From positions 1 through 24,805 of the IMG/VR virus record IMGVR_UViG_3300047550_001214: a DNA stretch of 24,805 nucleotides. The stretch is one strand, 5' to 3'. This document shows positions 15,935 to 23,711 of this stretch, piece by piece. Below the pieces are notes generated by a model that was not told the origin of the DNA, searched no databases, and worked only from the letters and a program-made list of their open reading frames with translations. The stretch is from a virus. A program made the translations under genes and the position numbers. Positions within the stretch are counted from its first letter, which is position 1, and each line of letters begins with the position of its first letter.

Positions 15935-17582
15935 TAAAAATGATCCAATAATGGATAAGAAATTTTATTATCTCGGAAATCAAAAATTAAAAAGAGTTAA
16001 TGTTCCCATGAATTATGGGAAAAAGGAAATTCGGGAATTTAAAAAATGTTCAGAAAATCCAATTTATTTTATAAGAAATTATGTAAAGATTATTCATGTA
16101 GATAAAGGTCTTATAAATTTTGATTTATGGGATTGGCAGGAAGAAATGGTTAACGCATTTGTGAATAACAGATACACCATATGTAAAATTCCTCGCCAGT
16201 CCGGTAAAACACAAACTGTTGCCGCATTGCTTTTATGGTATTCATTATTCCACGAAAATTATTCAATATTAGTATTAGCACATAAAGCAGTGCAGTCTAG
16301 AGAAATTTTAAGTAGAATACAATTAGCATATGAAAATCTTCCTAAATGGCTTCAACAAGGTGTTGTTGAATGGAACAAAGGTATGATTGAATTGGAAAAT
16401 GGTAGTAAAATAGAAACTTCCGCAACATCTGCATCCGCTGCGCGAGGAACGGCAAGAAATCTTGTGTACTGTGATGAGTTTGCCTTCGTTCCATCAACTA
16501 TTCAAGCAGAATTTTTTGCATCAGTGTTCCCAACTTTATCCTCTGGCACAACAACAAAAATGATTATAACATCAACTCCAAATGGAATTGATTATTTTTA
16601 TAAAATTTGGAGAGACGCCGAAAGAAATAAAAATGATTTCGTTCAATTTTCTGTTCATTGGTCAAATATTCCTGGTCGTGATGACAAGTGGATGCAAAAA
16701 GAAATTGGAATTATGGGGCCAGAGAAATTTCGTCAGGAATATGGGTGTGATTTCATTGGTTCATCTAATACCTTAATTTCGCCAGAAAAAATATTGCAGT
16801 TATCATCCGCTGAACCTATTTCAAGAAATGACACCACACAAATTTATAAACAAGCAAAAACTGGAAATAATTTATATGTAATTGTTGTTGATACTTCTCG
16901 TGGAGTTGGTGGGGATTATTCTTCTTTAGTAGTTTTTGATGCGTCAAAAATACCTTATGAAGTTGTGGCGGTGTATAAAAATAACAAAATATCTCCGTTA
17001 ACTTTTCCAAATATAATTTATCAATATGCAAAAAGTTACAATGACGCATATGTGTGTATTGAAGTAAATGATAACGGCCAACAGGTTGCAGATATTCTTT
17101 ATCGTGAATTAGAATATGAACACATGGTTTTTACACAAATGAAGGGTAGAGCCGGTCAAATTTTAAGTGGAGGTTTTGCTAATAGACCTGGGGTTGGCGT
17201 TAGAACTACGAAAACAGTTAAACGTATCGGTTGTGCAAACTTAAAAACATTAATTGAAACAGATAAATTATTCGTAGAAGATCAATGGATTATAGATGAA
17301 TTGACAACGTTCATTGAAATTGGCGATTCATTCCAAGCGGAAGAAGGACATCATGACGATTTAGTAATGTGCTGTGTCTTGTTTAGTTGGTTAGTTCAAC
17401 AGCCTTATTTCAAAGATTGGACTGATACAAACGTGAGAGAAAGATTGATCAGAGAAAATTTCAATTTAATAGATGAGGAAATTCTTCCTTTCATGGGGGA
17501 GGATCATATGGATACTTTATACACTAATGAAATAACAACAATATCAAACAGGGAATTTGAAAGATTTTTACGTGAAGATTAA
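15927..17582 (+). CDS. 17: Terminase large subunit gp17 (packaging ATPase-nuclease)
   Basis: Gp17 is the motor that pumps DNA into the prohead and cuts the concatemer. From the ATG at 15927 it has 551 residues (T4 610). ATPase domain: Walker A PRQSGKT (89-95), Walker B LVYCDE (179-184) with catalytic E184, and coupling motif TSTPNG (215-220). Nuclease domain of RNase H type: VVDTSRG with D322, CIEVNDNGQ with E379, and HHDD (475-478) supplying the last acidic residue, in line with T4 D401, E458 and D542. I chose the ATG at 15927, which overlaps the gp16 end, over a GTG six codons upstream. The gene is intact, with no intron or intein. It is followed by a 62-base gap carrying a promoter-like motif. 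Confidence 0.95.
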   Translation: MINKNDPIMDKKFYYLGNQKLKRVNVPMNYGKKEIREFKKCSENPIYFIRNYVKIIHVDKGLINFDLWDWQEEMVNAFVNNRYTICKIPRQSGKTQTVAALLLWYSLFHENYSILVLAHKAVQSREILSRIQLAYENLPKWLQQGVVEWNKGMIELENGSKIETSATSASAARGTARNLVYCDEFAFVPSTIQAEFFASVFPTLSSGTTTKMIITSTPNGIDYFYKIWRDAERNKNDFVQFSVHWSNIPGRDDKWMQKEIGIMGPEKFRQEYGCDFIGSSNTLISPEKILQLSSAEPISRNDTTQIYKQAKTGNNLYVIVVDTSRGVGGDYSSLVVFDASKIPYEVVAVYKNNKISPLTFPNIIYQYAKSYNDAYVCIEVNDNGQQVADILYRELEYEHMVFTQMKGRAGQILSGGFANRPGVGVRTTKTVKRIGCANLKTLIETDKLFVEDQWIIDELTTFIEIGDSFQAEEGHHDDLVMCCVLFSWLVQQPYFKDWTDTNVRERLIRENFNLIDEEILPFMGEDHMDTLYTNEITTISNREFERFLRED

Positions 17583-17603
17583 AATATGAAAATTGTCATT
17601 TCT

Positions 17604-17610
17604 CTAAATA
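17604..17610 (+). promoter_or_regulatory. Candidate T4-type late promoter upstream of gp18
   Basis: CTAAATA lies 35 bases before the sheath ATG, in the longest gene-free gap of the tail region (17583-17644). It resembles T4-type late elements (TATAAATA, or NATAAATA in cyanophages) and recurs as CTAAATA upstream of gp23. T4 also starts late transcripts near gene 18. A GGAG ribosome site follows at 17634-17637. Confidence 0.4.
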
Positions 17611-17644
17611 ACACATAGAATAAGAATATATATGGAGAAAAAAA

Positions 17645-20032
17645 ATGGCAATTAACAGAGTTAGTCCTGGCATTGAAATTAGAGAATTTGACAGAAGTAT
17701 CGTAGCCCGTGGTCCAAGAGCGCCATCGGGTGCTTTAGCAGGTGTTTTCCGTTCTGGTCCTATCAATACACCTGTATTAATTGGAAATAAATCTCAATTA
17801 ATTGAAACTTTCGGTGAACCTTCCGCCGATAATATGGAGACTTTTTACACTGCATTTAATTTTTTAAATTATACCGACAAAATATATGTTGTAAGAGTTG
17901 CCAATAATTCATTAAGTTCCTATGCAAAATCAACCATTGAATTAGAATCTGTATCTATTTTAAGCCAAAGTGGCGCATTTACAAACTCTGATATCATTCA
18001 TGTTCTTGGTGGTAATACGACTACATCTGCTAATCTATCAATTGTGACAAATAGCTCGGGAACTATTACTGCCATTAGCATTGTGAATGGTGGTATTTTT
18101 GATTCCAGTTCCTTTCCAATTGGCAATAATGGTATTTTAAATATTGCTGCTAACAATTCTACTACTGCCGATACAACTCTGTATTTGAATGTAACATACA
18201 AACCTGTTTCTGTCGCTAACCAGCAAGCATTTTCTGTGGAAACTTCAATGGTTTCTGAAAGAGGGGTTTCTTATTATGATGATACAGATTGGCGTTCAAA
18301 AGTAGATTATGATGGTTGGTCTACAGATACAAATCTTACATTTATTTCAAGAACTCCAACGGACGATTTTAATAACTATCGCGTTTCTATTGTACACAGT
18401 AAAAATGCATATTCTTCTAGTTTAGTAAGTGCATTTAATTCAGCAAGTGCTAATGTGTCTATCAGTAGCGGTGCAAAACAAGTTACAATTCAAACTGCCA
18501 ATTCTACTCATGCTGCTAATTTAGTTAATAGTATTGGTTTCAGAGATAATCTGTTTATCAATCTCCCTGCTGCTAAAGGCGCGGCTGCAATTTCTGGTCA
18601 GAATTTAATTACTGGTAAAGTAGTGGATCAGGCAAATGTTATTCTTTATTTCCAAAATCCATGGAATATCGGCACTCGCACAATTTACGCGAATTCAACC
18701 CATTTCTACAGTGGATCAGGTAATACTTTACAAGCTTCCACACAAGGTATTGTGAGAAAATGGGAATTTGCTGGTAAAGCCGGATTTAGTGAGTTGTCAA
18801 CCACTGGTTATTCCGATGTATCTGCATTAACAAGACCCGATGGAACTAAAATTGTTGATAAAGTTTATGTTGCTGTAACAAATGACAAAAACGAATTACT
18901 GTGGTCAACTACTGGTTCTCGTGTAAGATCGGTTGCTACTAATTTTAAAAATAATTATTATGTTGATAAAATTAATAAAGATGTCAACAACAAATACATT
19001 TGGTGGGCAAATCATATTTCAGGTCTTACCACAAGTAATACTGCCGGTGCATTAATTGACTCCACACAATCATTACCATTTCATTCATTCTTAGGGCGTG
19101 GTTCCGATGTTGTAACAGAGAATAGCGTAACTCTCGCAACCTTAATGGATGGTTATGATAAATTTGCCGATAAAACCACCATTGATATTGATGTTATCAT
19201 GACTGGTAAATCTGTTGGTGGAACAAATGGCGAGGGATTGACTAATTATATTATCGAAAATATTTGCGAAAAAAGACGTGATTGTATCGTATTTTCTTCA
19301 CCACAAAAAGATGATCTTACTAATGAATTCAATAAAAGAATATATCAAAAAATAAATGATTTCAGTGAAAGCGTTATCAATAGCTCTTTCTGTTTCTTGG
19401 ATAGTGGTTATAAAACAATCTATGATAGATACAGCGATTCATTAGTGGATGTTCCATTGAATGGTGATATTGCTGGCATTTATATGAGAACTATAAGAAG
19501 ACTAGGTCCGTGGTGGTCTCCGGCCGGCTATAACAGAGGCGAAGTCATAGGTGGGCGTAGTCTATTATATAATCCATCTGAATTTGATCGTGATCAATTA
19601 TATCCAGCATGTGTTAATCCGGTTGTTAAATTCCCCGGAGAAGATATACTTTTATTTGGCGATAAAACTACATTAAATCAAGGTTCTGCATTTGATCGTA
19701 TCAATGTTCGCGGTCTTTTCATCTATCTACAAAAAGTAATTGCGGATATTTCAAAATTCACTCTTTTCGAGTTCAACGATGAATTCACAAGAGCAAGATT
19801 TGTTGGTCAAATCGATCCAATTCTTCGTGACGTAAAAGGACGCAGAGGTATTATTGACTATCGTCTAATTTGCGATGAAACAAATAATACACCTGATATA
19901 ATTGATGCTAATGGATTTGTAGCAGATATATATATTAAACCATCAAGATCAATCAATTACATTCAATTGAACTTTGTTGCTTTGGCAACAGGCACGCAAT
20001 TTAATGAAATTATTGGTCAATTCGAGATTTAA
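17645..20032 (+). CDS. 18: Contractile tail sheath protein gp18
   Basis: Gp18 polymerises around the tube and contracts on infection. The N-terminus is typical: MAINRVSPGIEIREFDRS, then GALAGVFRSGPINTPVLIG and FLNYTDKIYVVRVANN. The conserved C-terminal sheath domain begins near IAGIYMRTIRRLG and PWWSPAG (622-628), continues with VNPVVKFPGEDILLFGDKT and FDRINVRGLFIYLQKVI, and ends NYIQLNFVALATGTQFNEI. The length is 795 residues against 659 in T4. At least part of the excess is a beta-rich insertion at about residues 105-190 with GTITAISIVNGGIFDSSSFP, which resembles modules found in the phage's baseplate proteins. GGAG precedes the ATG by 7 bases. Gp19 follows after 14 bases. The assignment is confident. 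Confidence 0.95.
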   Translation: MAINRVSPGIEIREFDRSIVARGPRAPSGALAGVFRSGPINTPVLIGNKSQLIETFGEPSADNMETFYTAFNFLNYTDKIYVVRVANNSLSSYAKSTIELESVSILSQSGAFTNSDIIHVLGGNTTTSANLSIVTNSSGTITAISIVNGGIFDSSSFPIGNNGILNIAANNSTTADTTLYLNVTYKPVSVANQQAFSVETSMVSERGVSYYDDTDWRSKVDYDGWSTDTNLTFISRTPTDDFNNYRVSIVHSKNAYSSSLVSAFNSASANVSISSGAKQVTIQTANSTHAANLVNSIGFRDNLFINLPAAKGAAAISGQNLITGKVVDQANVILYFQNPWNIGTRTIYANSTHFYSGSGNTLQASTQGIVRKWEFAGKAGFSELSTTGYSDVSALTRPDGTKIVDKVYVAVTNDKNELLWSTTGSRVRSVATNFKNNYYVDKINKDVNNKYIWWANHISGLTTSNTAGALIDSTQSLPFHSFLGRGSDVVTENSVTLATLMDGYDKFADKTTIDIDVIMTGKSVGGTNGEGLTNYIIENICEKRRDCIVFSSPQKDDLTNEFNKRIYQKINDFSESVINSSFCFLDSGYKTIYDRYSDSLVDVPLNGDIAGIYMRTIRRLGPWWSPAGYNRGEVIGGRSLLYNPSEFDRDQLYPACVNPVVKFPGEDILLFGDKTTLNQGSAFDRINVRGLFIYLQKVIADISKFTLFEFNDEFTRARFVGQIDPILRDVKGRRGIIDYRLICDETNNTPDIIDANGFVADIYIKPSRSINYIQLNFVALATGTQFNEIIGQFEI

Positions 20033-20046
20033 GGGAGCAACTATAA

Positions 20047-20607
20047 ATGCCTTATCCAAATATAGACGAATTTAGAGTATCATTAGCAACAGGGGGTGCG
20101 CGTCCCACCCTCTTTTCTATTAATTGTGTATTTCCAACAGCACTGCAAGCACAAGCTGGTAATGGGCTGCAAACACCACAGAGAAAATTATTCTTTTCTG
20201 CAAGAGCAGCATCCATTCCAGAAGATTCTATTGGTCAAATTGGTATTGCCCATTTCGGACGTATAATTAAAGTTCCTGGCGATAGAACATATTCCAATTG
20301 GACTACCACTGTTATCAATGACGAAGATTTTACGGTTAGACGTGCATTAGAGCAATGGCATCAAGGACTGAATAGAGTTATTGAAAATAATCGTATTCCT
20401 GAATTTTCCGTGCAAGCTGGTTATAAAACTATCGTCAACGTAATTCAATACAACAAAATTGGCGATCCAATTAAATCATATGATCTTTATGGTGCATGGC
20501 CCATGAGTGTTTCTGGTATTGATTTGAATTGGAATGATCAAAATACCATTGAGGAATTTTCCGTAACTTGGTCATATGATTATTGGTTAACCAACGACGT
20601 TCAATAA
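20047..20607 (+). CDS. 19: Tail tube protein gp19
   Basis: Gp19 hexamers stack to form the inner tail tube through which DNA passes. The protein has 186 residues (T4 163). Family landmarks are the SARAASIPEDSIGQI segment, HFGR (69-72), a KVPGDRT loop (75-81) and VINDEDF (89-95), then RALEQWHQ and an end with EEFSVTWSYDYW, the pattern of T4-like tube proteins. A strong AGGGAG ribosome site lies before the start, as expected for a protein needed in many copies. The gene lies between sheath and portal exactly as in T4. The assignment is confident. Confidence 0.95.
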   Translation: MPYPNIDEFRVSLATGGARPTLFSINCVFPTALQAQAGNGLQTPQRKLFFSARAASIPEDSIGQIGIAHFGRIIKVPGDRTYSNWTTTVINDEDFTVRRALEQWHQGLNRVIENNRIPEFSVQAGYKTIVNVIQYNKIGDPIKSYDLYGAWPMSVSGIDLNWNDQNTIEEFSVTWSYDYWLTNDVQ

Positions 20608-20634
20608 TAACAATAATATAAAAAAGTTATTAAT

Positions 20635-22251
20635 ATGAAGCTTTTTGGTTTTGAAATTCGTCGTCAACAAGATTTAATGCCACCACAATCATTTGCGCCA
20701 CCAATATCAGATGATGGTGGCGTAAATCTTGTTACGGGTGGTTTTTCTGGTAGCTATGTTGACTTAGAGGGTTCTTCTAAAACTGAATCCGATCTTATAA
20801 CCCGATACAGAGATATGTCATTGCAGCCAGAAATTGAAATGGCGGTTGATGAAATAACTAATGAAGCAATATCTGTTGATCCGCAAAATAATAGAATAAT
20901 TGATATTAATCTAGATCAAATTAATATCAATGCAAAAATTAAGCAAATTATCAAAGATGAATTTGAATACTGTTTGAATTTATTAAATTTCAATAACAAA
21001 GCATATGAAATATTTCGCCAATGGTATATTGATGGGCGTTTATATTATCACGCTATTGTTGATAATGCTAATATAGATAACGGTATAGTTGAATTAAGAT
21101 ATATTGATCCTAGAAATTTGCGAAAAGTTAGAGAAATACGACAAGATAAATCTCAAAATTTGGATATGACGCAATCAATTCCAAATCAAAAAATAACAGA
21201 ATATTTTTTATTTTCTAATAAAGGTTCCACGTCAAAAGATTTTTCAGCACAATACACATTACGTATAGCAAAAGATTCTATTGTGTATTGCACATCGGGA
21301 CTTACTGATAAATCAAATCAAATGGTTTTATCATATTTACATAAAGCAATTAAACCCTTAAATCAATTGCGCGTTCTTGAAGATGCAACAGTAATATATC
21401 GTATTTCGCGCGCACCAGAAAGAAGAATTTTCTATATCGATATCGGCAATTTACCAAAAATGAAAGCCGAACAATATGTTCGTGACATAATGGTAAAATA
21501 TAAAAACAAATTAGCATACGATTCTTCAACTGGCGAAATTCGCGATGATCGTAAATTCACTACAATGTTAGAAGATTTTTGGGTTCCTCGCCGCGAAGGA
21601 GGTAGAGGAACCGAAATATCAACTCTTCCAGGCGCGTCTAATATAGATCAAGTTTCTGACTTAACATATTTCAAAGATGCTTTATATAATTCATTAAATA
21701 TTCCTATTAATAGAACACAGTCCGATTCTCCGTTTATTTTTGGAGAAACAGATAATATAACTAAAGCAGAAGTAAAGTTTTTCAAATCAATTCAAAGAAT
21801 GCGCGTAAGATTTCAAGGATTATTTTTAAGTTTTCTTGAAAAACAATTAATTCTGAAAAATATCATGACCTTTGAAGATTGGGAAAAAATTAAACAATAT
21901 ATTAAATTTGATTACACTGTCGATAATTTTTTTGCAGAATTAAAGCAAGGCGAAATATTAAAACAACGAATTAATATTGCCACTATGATTGAACCATATA
22001 TTGGAAAATATTATTCCGAAGAATTTGTTCGCAGAAATATTCTTCAACAATCAGATGATGATATTGCGTTGATAGATTCTCAAATTGAGTTGGATCGTCA
22101 AAAAGCATTGGAAAGAGCATTAGTTCAAGCAAATCAAGATTCACAAGTTTCATTGGTTACAGGTAGGGCACAAATGCAATTACAGGCAGAACAGATGCAG
22201 ATGATAAATCCATCGGAACAAGAAAAGTCGCCAGTATCGGCAAAAAAATAA
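20635..22251 (+). CDS. 20: Portal vertex protein gp20
   Basis: Gp20 forms the dodecameric portal, the entry ring for packaging and the head-tail joint. The protein has 538 residues (T4 524). It starts MKLFGFEIRRQ, a typical portal start in this group. Conserved blocks are YRDMSLQPEIEMAVDEITNE, the LRYIDPRNLRKVREI strand, RISRAPERRIFYIDIGNLPK (256-275), a segment with DDRKFTTMLEDFWVPRREGG, LPGASN (331-336), and LYNSLNIPINR. The C-terminal 90 residues are helical and Gln-rich, as in other gp20 proteins. There is no good Shine-Dalgarno sequence in the 27 bases before the ATG. The gene ends in seven A bases followed by TAA. The assignment is confident. Confidence 0.95.
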   Translation: MKLFGFEIRRQQDLMPPQSFAPPISDDGGVNLVTGGFSGSYVDLEGSSKTESDLITRYRDMSLQPEIEMAVDEITNEAISVDPQNNRIIDINLDQININAKIKQIIKDEFEYCLNLLNFNNKAYEIFRQWYIDGRLYYHAIVDNANIDNGIVELRYIDPRNLRKVREIRQDKSQNLDMTQSIPNQKITEYFLFSNKGSTSKDFSAQYTLRIAKDSIVYCTSGLTDKSNQMVLSYLHKAIKPLNQLRVLEDATVIYRISRAPERRIFYIDIGNLPKMKAEQYVRDIMVKYKNKLAYDSSTGEIRDDRKFTTMLEDFWVPRREGGRGTEISTLPGASNIDQVSDLTYFKDALYNSLNIPINRTQSDSPFIFGETDNITKAEVKFFKSIQRMRVRFQGLFLSFLEKQLILKNIMTFEDWEKIKQYIKFDYTVDNFFAELKQGEILKQRINIATMIEPYIGKYYSEEFVRRNILQQSDDDIALIDSQIELDRQKALERALVQANQDSQVSLVTGRAQMQLQAEQMQMINPSEQEKSPVSAKK

Positions 22252-22258
22252 ATAAATA
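22248..22258 (+). promoter_or_regulatory. Candidate late promoter (overlapping ATAAATA copies) before the gp67-like gene
   Basis: Two overlapping ATAAATA words (22248-22254 and 22252-22258) lie 25-30 bases before the ATG at 22283. The first includes the gp20 stop codon. The motif fits the T4-type late element, though local A/T content is nearly 100 percent. Confidence 0.35.
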
Positions 22259-22282
22259 TATAAAAAAAATTGGAGAAATATA

Positions 22283-22771
22283 ATGCAATACAATACTAAA
22301 GATTTAATTAATTTTGCTTCAACTAAAAATTCTATAGATTTTACTACTGCTTTAAATAATATTCTTGCTAGTAAAATGCAGGATAGTGTAGCAAATTTTG
22401 AAGAAAATATATGTTCTAATATTTTTAAAACTGGATATGGTCCCCATAATCCCGATGAAGAAGAATTTATGAATAAACATATTCCTTCTGTAGTTGATTA
22501 TCCTGTTGAAAATCATAATGACCTTCCCTTTAAAGATAATAGATTAAAAATGTCTCGCACGGAAAACATAATTCCTGATTCATATGACAAAGATGAAGAC
22601 GAAGATGAAGATGAAAAATATTACAAACATAATATTCATGAAAGAAAATTAACATCTTCCGAAATAAAAAAACGTGAAGAAATTGCAAAAGCATTAGAGC
22701 GAAAATATCCAAAAATGCCAATGGAAAGAAAAATGGCAATAGCAACTGCACAAGCTAAAAAAAGCGTATAA
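22283..22771 (+). CDS. Prohead core protein, gp67-like (acidic)
   Basis: The protein has 162 residues. The N-terminal 45 residues (SIDFTTALNNILASKMQDSV, then a Glu-rich helix ending in ICSNIF) follow a pattern common in prohead core or capsid-maturation proteins of T4-like phages, where F-x-x-A-L/I and K-M-x-D-x-V are frequent. A run of ten residues at 102-111 is nearly all Asp/Glu (DKDEDEDEDE). The C-terminal 40 residues are basic and helical (REEIAKALERKYPKMPMERK). Its place between portal and protease is that of T4 genes 67 and 68, whose products are small charged core proteins cleaved by gp21. The equivalence is by position and composition rather than clear similarity. GGAG lies about 7 bases before the start. 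Confidence 0.7.
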   Translation: MQYNTKDLINFASTKNSIDFTTALNNILASKMQDSVANFEENICSNIFKTGYGPHNPDEEEFMNKHIPSVVDYPVENHNDLPFKDNRLKMSRTENIIPDSYDKDEDEDEDEKYYKHNIHERKLTSSEIKKREEIAKALERKYPKMPMERKMAIATAQAKKSV

Positions 22772-22774
22772 TAT

Positions 22775-23023
22775 ATGAGAATTATTAAACCTCTAGGCAA
22801 TTTAATAACTTTAACAAGCACTGCAAATAGTTTCAGTAATGCTACTTTAGTATACATTGCCACCGGAAATCAAGCAACTATTAATGTTGCCTACAGTAAT
22901 GGAACAAATAGATACTCATTTTCCATTCCGGCAAGCAATTTCATGTTTGTTGAAAAATCTCCAACAGATGTTCTAACTGCTAATGTGGCTGTTAGTGCTA
23001 CTGCTGCGGCATATAAAGGATAA
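22775..23023 (+). CDS. Conserved small beta-rich protein beside gp21, unknown function
   Basis: The gene encodes 82 residues, beginning MRIIKPLGNLITLTSTANSF, with a middle NATLVYIATGNQATINVAY, a segment FVEKSPTDVLTANV and an end with AAAYKG. The layout (K-P-x-G-N-x-L near the start, x-V-x-K-x-P-T-D late, A-Y-K-G end) is one I associate with short proteins in the head genes of cyanophage-type T4-like viruses, annotated as hypothetical or virion protein. It is strongly beta and has no charged helix, unlike T4 gp68 which sits here. A head-decoration or capsid-associated role is conceivable but unproven. The start is three bases after the previous stop, with no Shine-Dalgarno sequence, so coupling is likely. 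Its last bases carry the gp21 ribosome site. Confidence 0.75.
   Translation: MRIIKPLGNLITLTSTANSFSNATLVYIATGNQATINVAYSNGTNRYSFSIPASNFMFVEKSPTDVLTANVAVSATAAAYKG
23015..23020 (+). promoter_or_regulatory. Shine-Dalgarno AAAGGA that fixes the gp21 start
   Basis: AAAGGA lies 7 bases before the ATG at 23028. The alternative upstream ATG at 22983 lies inside the preceding gene, lacks such a site, and would add a hydrophobic 15-residue leader that prohead proteases do not have. Confidence 0.6.
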
Positions 23024-23027
23024 GCAT

Positions 23028-23687
23028 ATGTATCTTATAACCGAATTATCTGAATCTGTCACCTTCTCGGAACAAAATGTCAATGATGGTAAAAAAAGCT
23101 ATTTCATTGAGGGGGTATTTATTCAAGGTGCCATTCCCAATAGAAATGGTCGCATATATCCAATGCCTGTTCTTGAAAAAGAAGTTACTAGATATATTAA
23201 AGAAATGATAAATGACAACAGAGCCGTGGGCGAATTGGGACATCCAGACGGACCAACTATTAATTATGATAGAGTTAGTCACAAAATTATTTCTTTAACA
23301 CGCGAAGGTAATAATTATATCGGTAAAGCGAAAATTTTATCAAATCAACCATGTGGTAAAATTGTTGAAAATTTATTGGAAGAAAATGTAAAATTCGGCG
23401 TTTCCACAAGAGGAATTGGTTCTCTTGTACAAAAAGAAGGCGTCATGGAAGTTCAGGAAGATTTTAGATTATTCACTGCCGCCGATATCGTTTCTGATCC
23501 ATCTGCACCTAATGCCTTTGTTAATGGTATTATGGAAGGTCGGCAATGGATTTTTGACATCGCATCCAATTCATGGAAAGCTTTACAACTTGTCGAACAA
23601 ACTAAAAAAGCTGGCAAAAAGCTCAATGAGCAAGAAATGCTAAATATATTTCAGAATTATATCAAAAATTTGAAAAATAATAAATAG
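23028..23687 (+). CDS. 21: Prohead protease gp21
   Basis: Gp21 is the serine-type maturation protease that digests the scaffold and trims capsid proteins inside the prohead. The protein has 219 residues (T4 212). Aligned blocks: YFIEGVFIQGAIPNRNGRIY (25-44, T4 LYIEGIFMQAEVVNRNKRLY); AVGELGHPDG with candidate catalytic His72 (T4 ALGELNHP, His85); GVSTRGIGS with candidate nucleophile Ser126 (T4 GVSSRGLGS, Ser140); and the AADIVSDPSAPNAFV block (T4 VDAVWGPSAPDAWV), whose acidic residue(s) could complete the site. It is complete and lies between the core protein genes and the scaffold, as in T4. It ends with TAG within a promoter-like ATAAATAG. The assignment is confident. Confidence 0.95.
   Translation: MYLITELSESVTFSEQNVNDGKKSYFIEGVFIQGAIPNRNGRIYPMPVLEKEVTRYIKEMINDNRAVGELGHPDGPTINYDRVSHKIISLTREGNNYIGKAKILSNQPCGKIVENLLEENVKFGVSTRGIGSLVQKEGVMEVQEDFRLFTAADIVSDPSAPNAFVNGIMEGRQWIFDIASNSWKALQLVEQTKKAGKKLNEQEMLNIFQNYIKNLKNNK
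23680..23686 (+). promoter_or_regulatory. Candidate late promoter upstream of gp22
   Basis: ATAAATA overlaps the TAG stop of gp21 and stands 25 bases before the gp22 ATG. With the preceding A it matches NATAAATA. The position mirrors the motif before gp23. Chance is not excluded in this AT-rich DNA. Confidence 0.35.
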
Positions 23688-23711
23688 TAATTGTATAAAA
23701 GGAATAGAATT

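Noticed and set aside
17586-17618. Ten-codon ATG frame between gp17 and gp18
   Set aside because: It is too short, has no ribosome site, and coincides with the promoter-like motif.
20605-20632. Possible hairpin between gp19 and gp20 (TAATAAC / GTTATTA)
   Set aside because: The seven-pair stem is almost all A-T with a 14-base loop and no following T-run, so it is too weak to call a terminator or translation switch.
22983-23027. Upstream ATG that would give gp21 a 15-residue hydrophobic leader
   Set aside because: It lies inside the 82-aa gene, lacks a Shine-Dalgarno sequence, and the ATG at 23028 has AAAGGA at proper distance and gives the normal family length.
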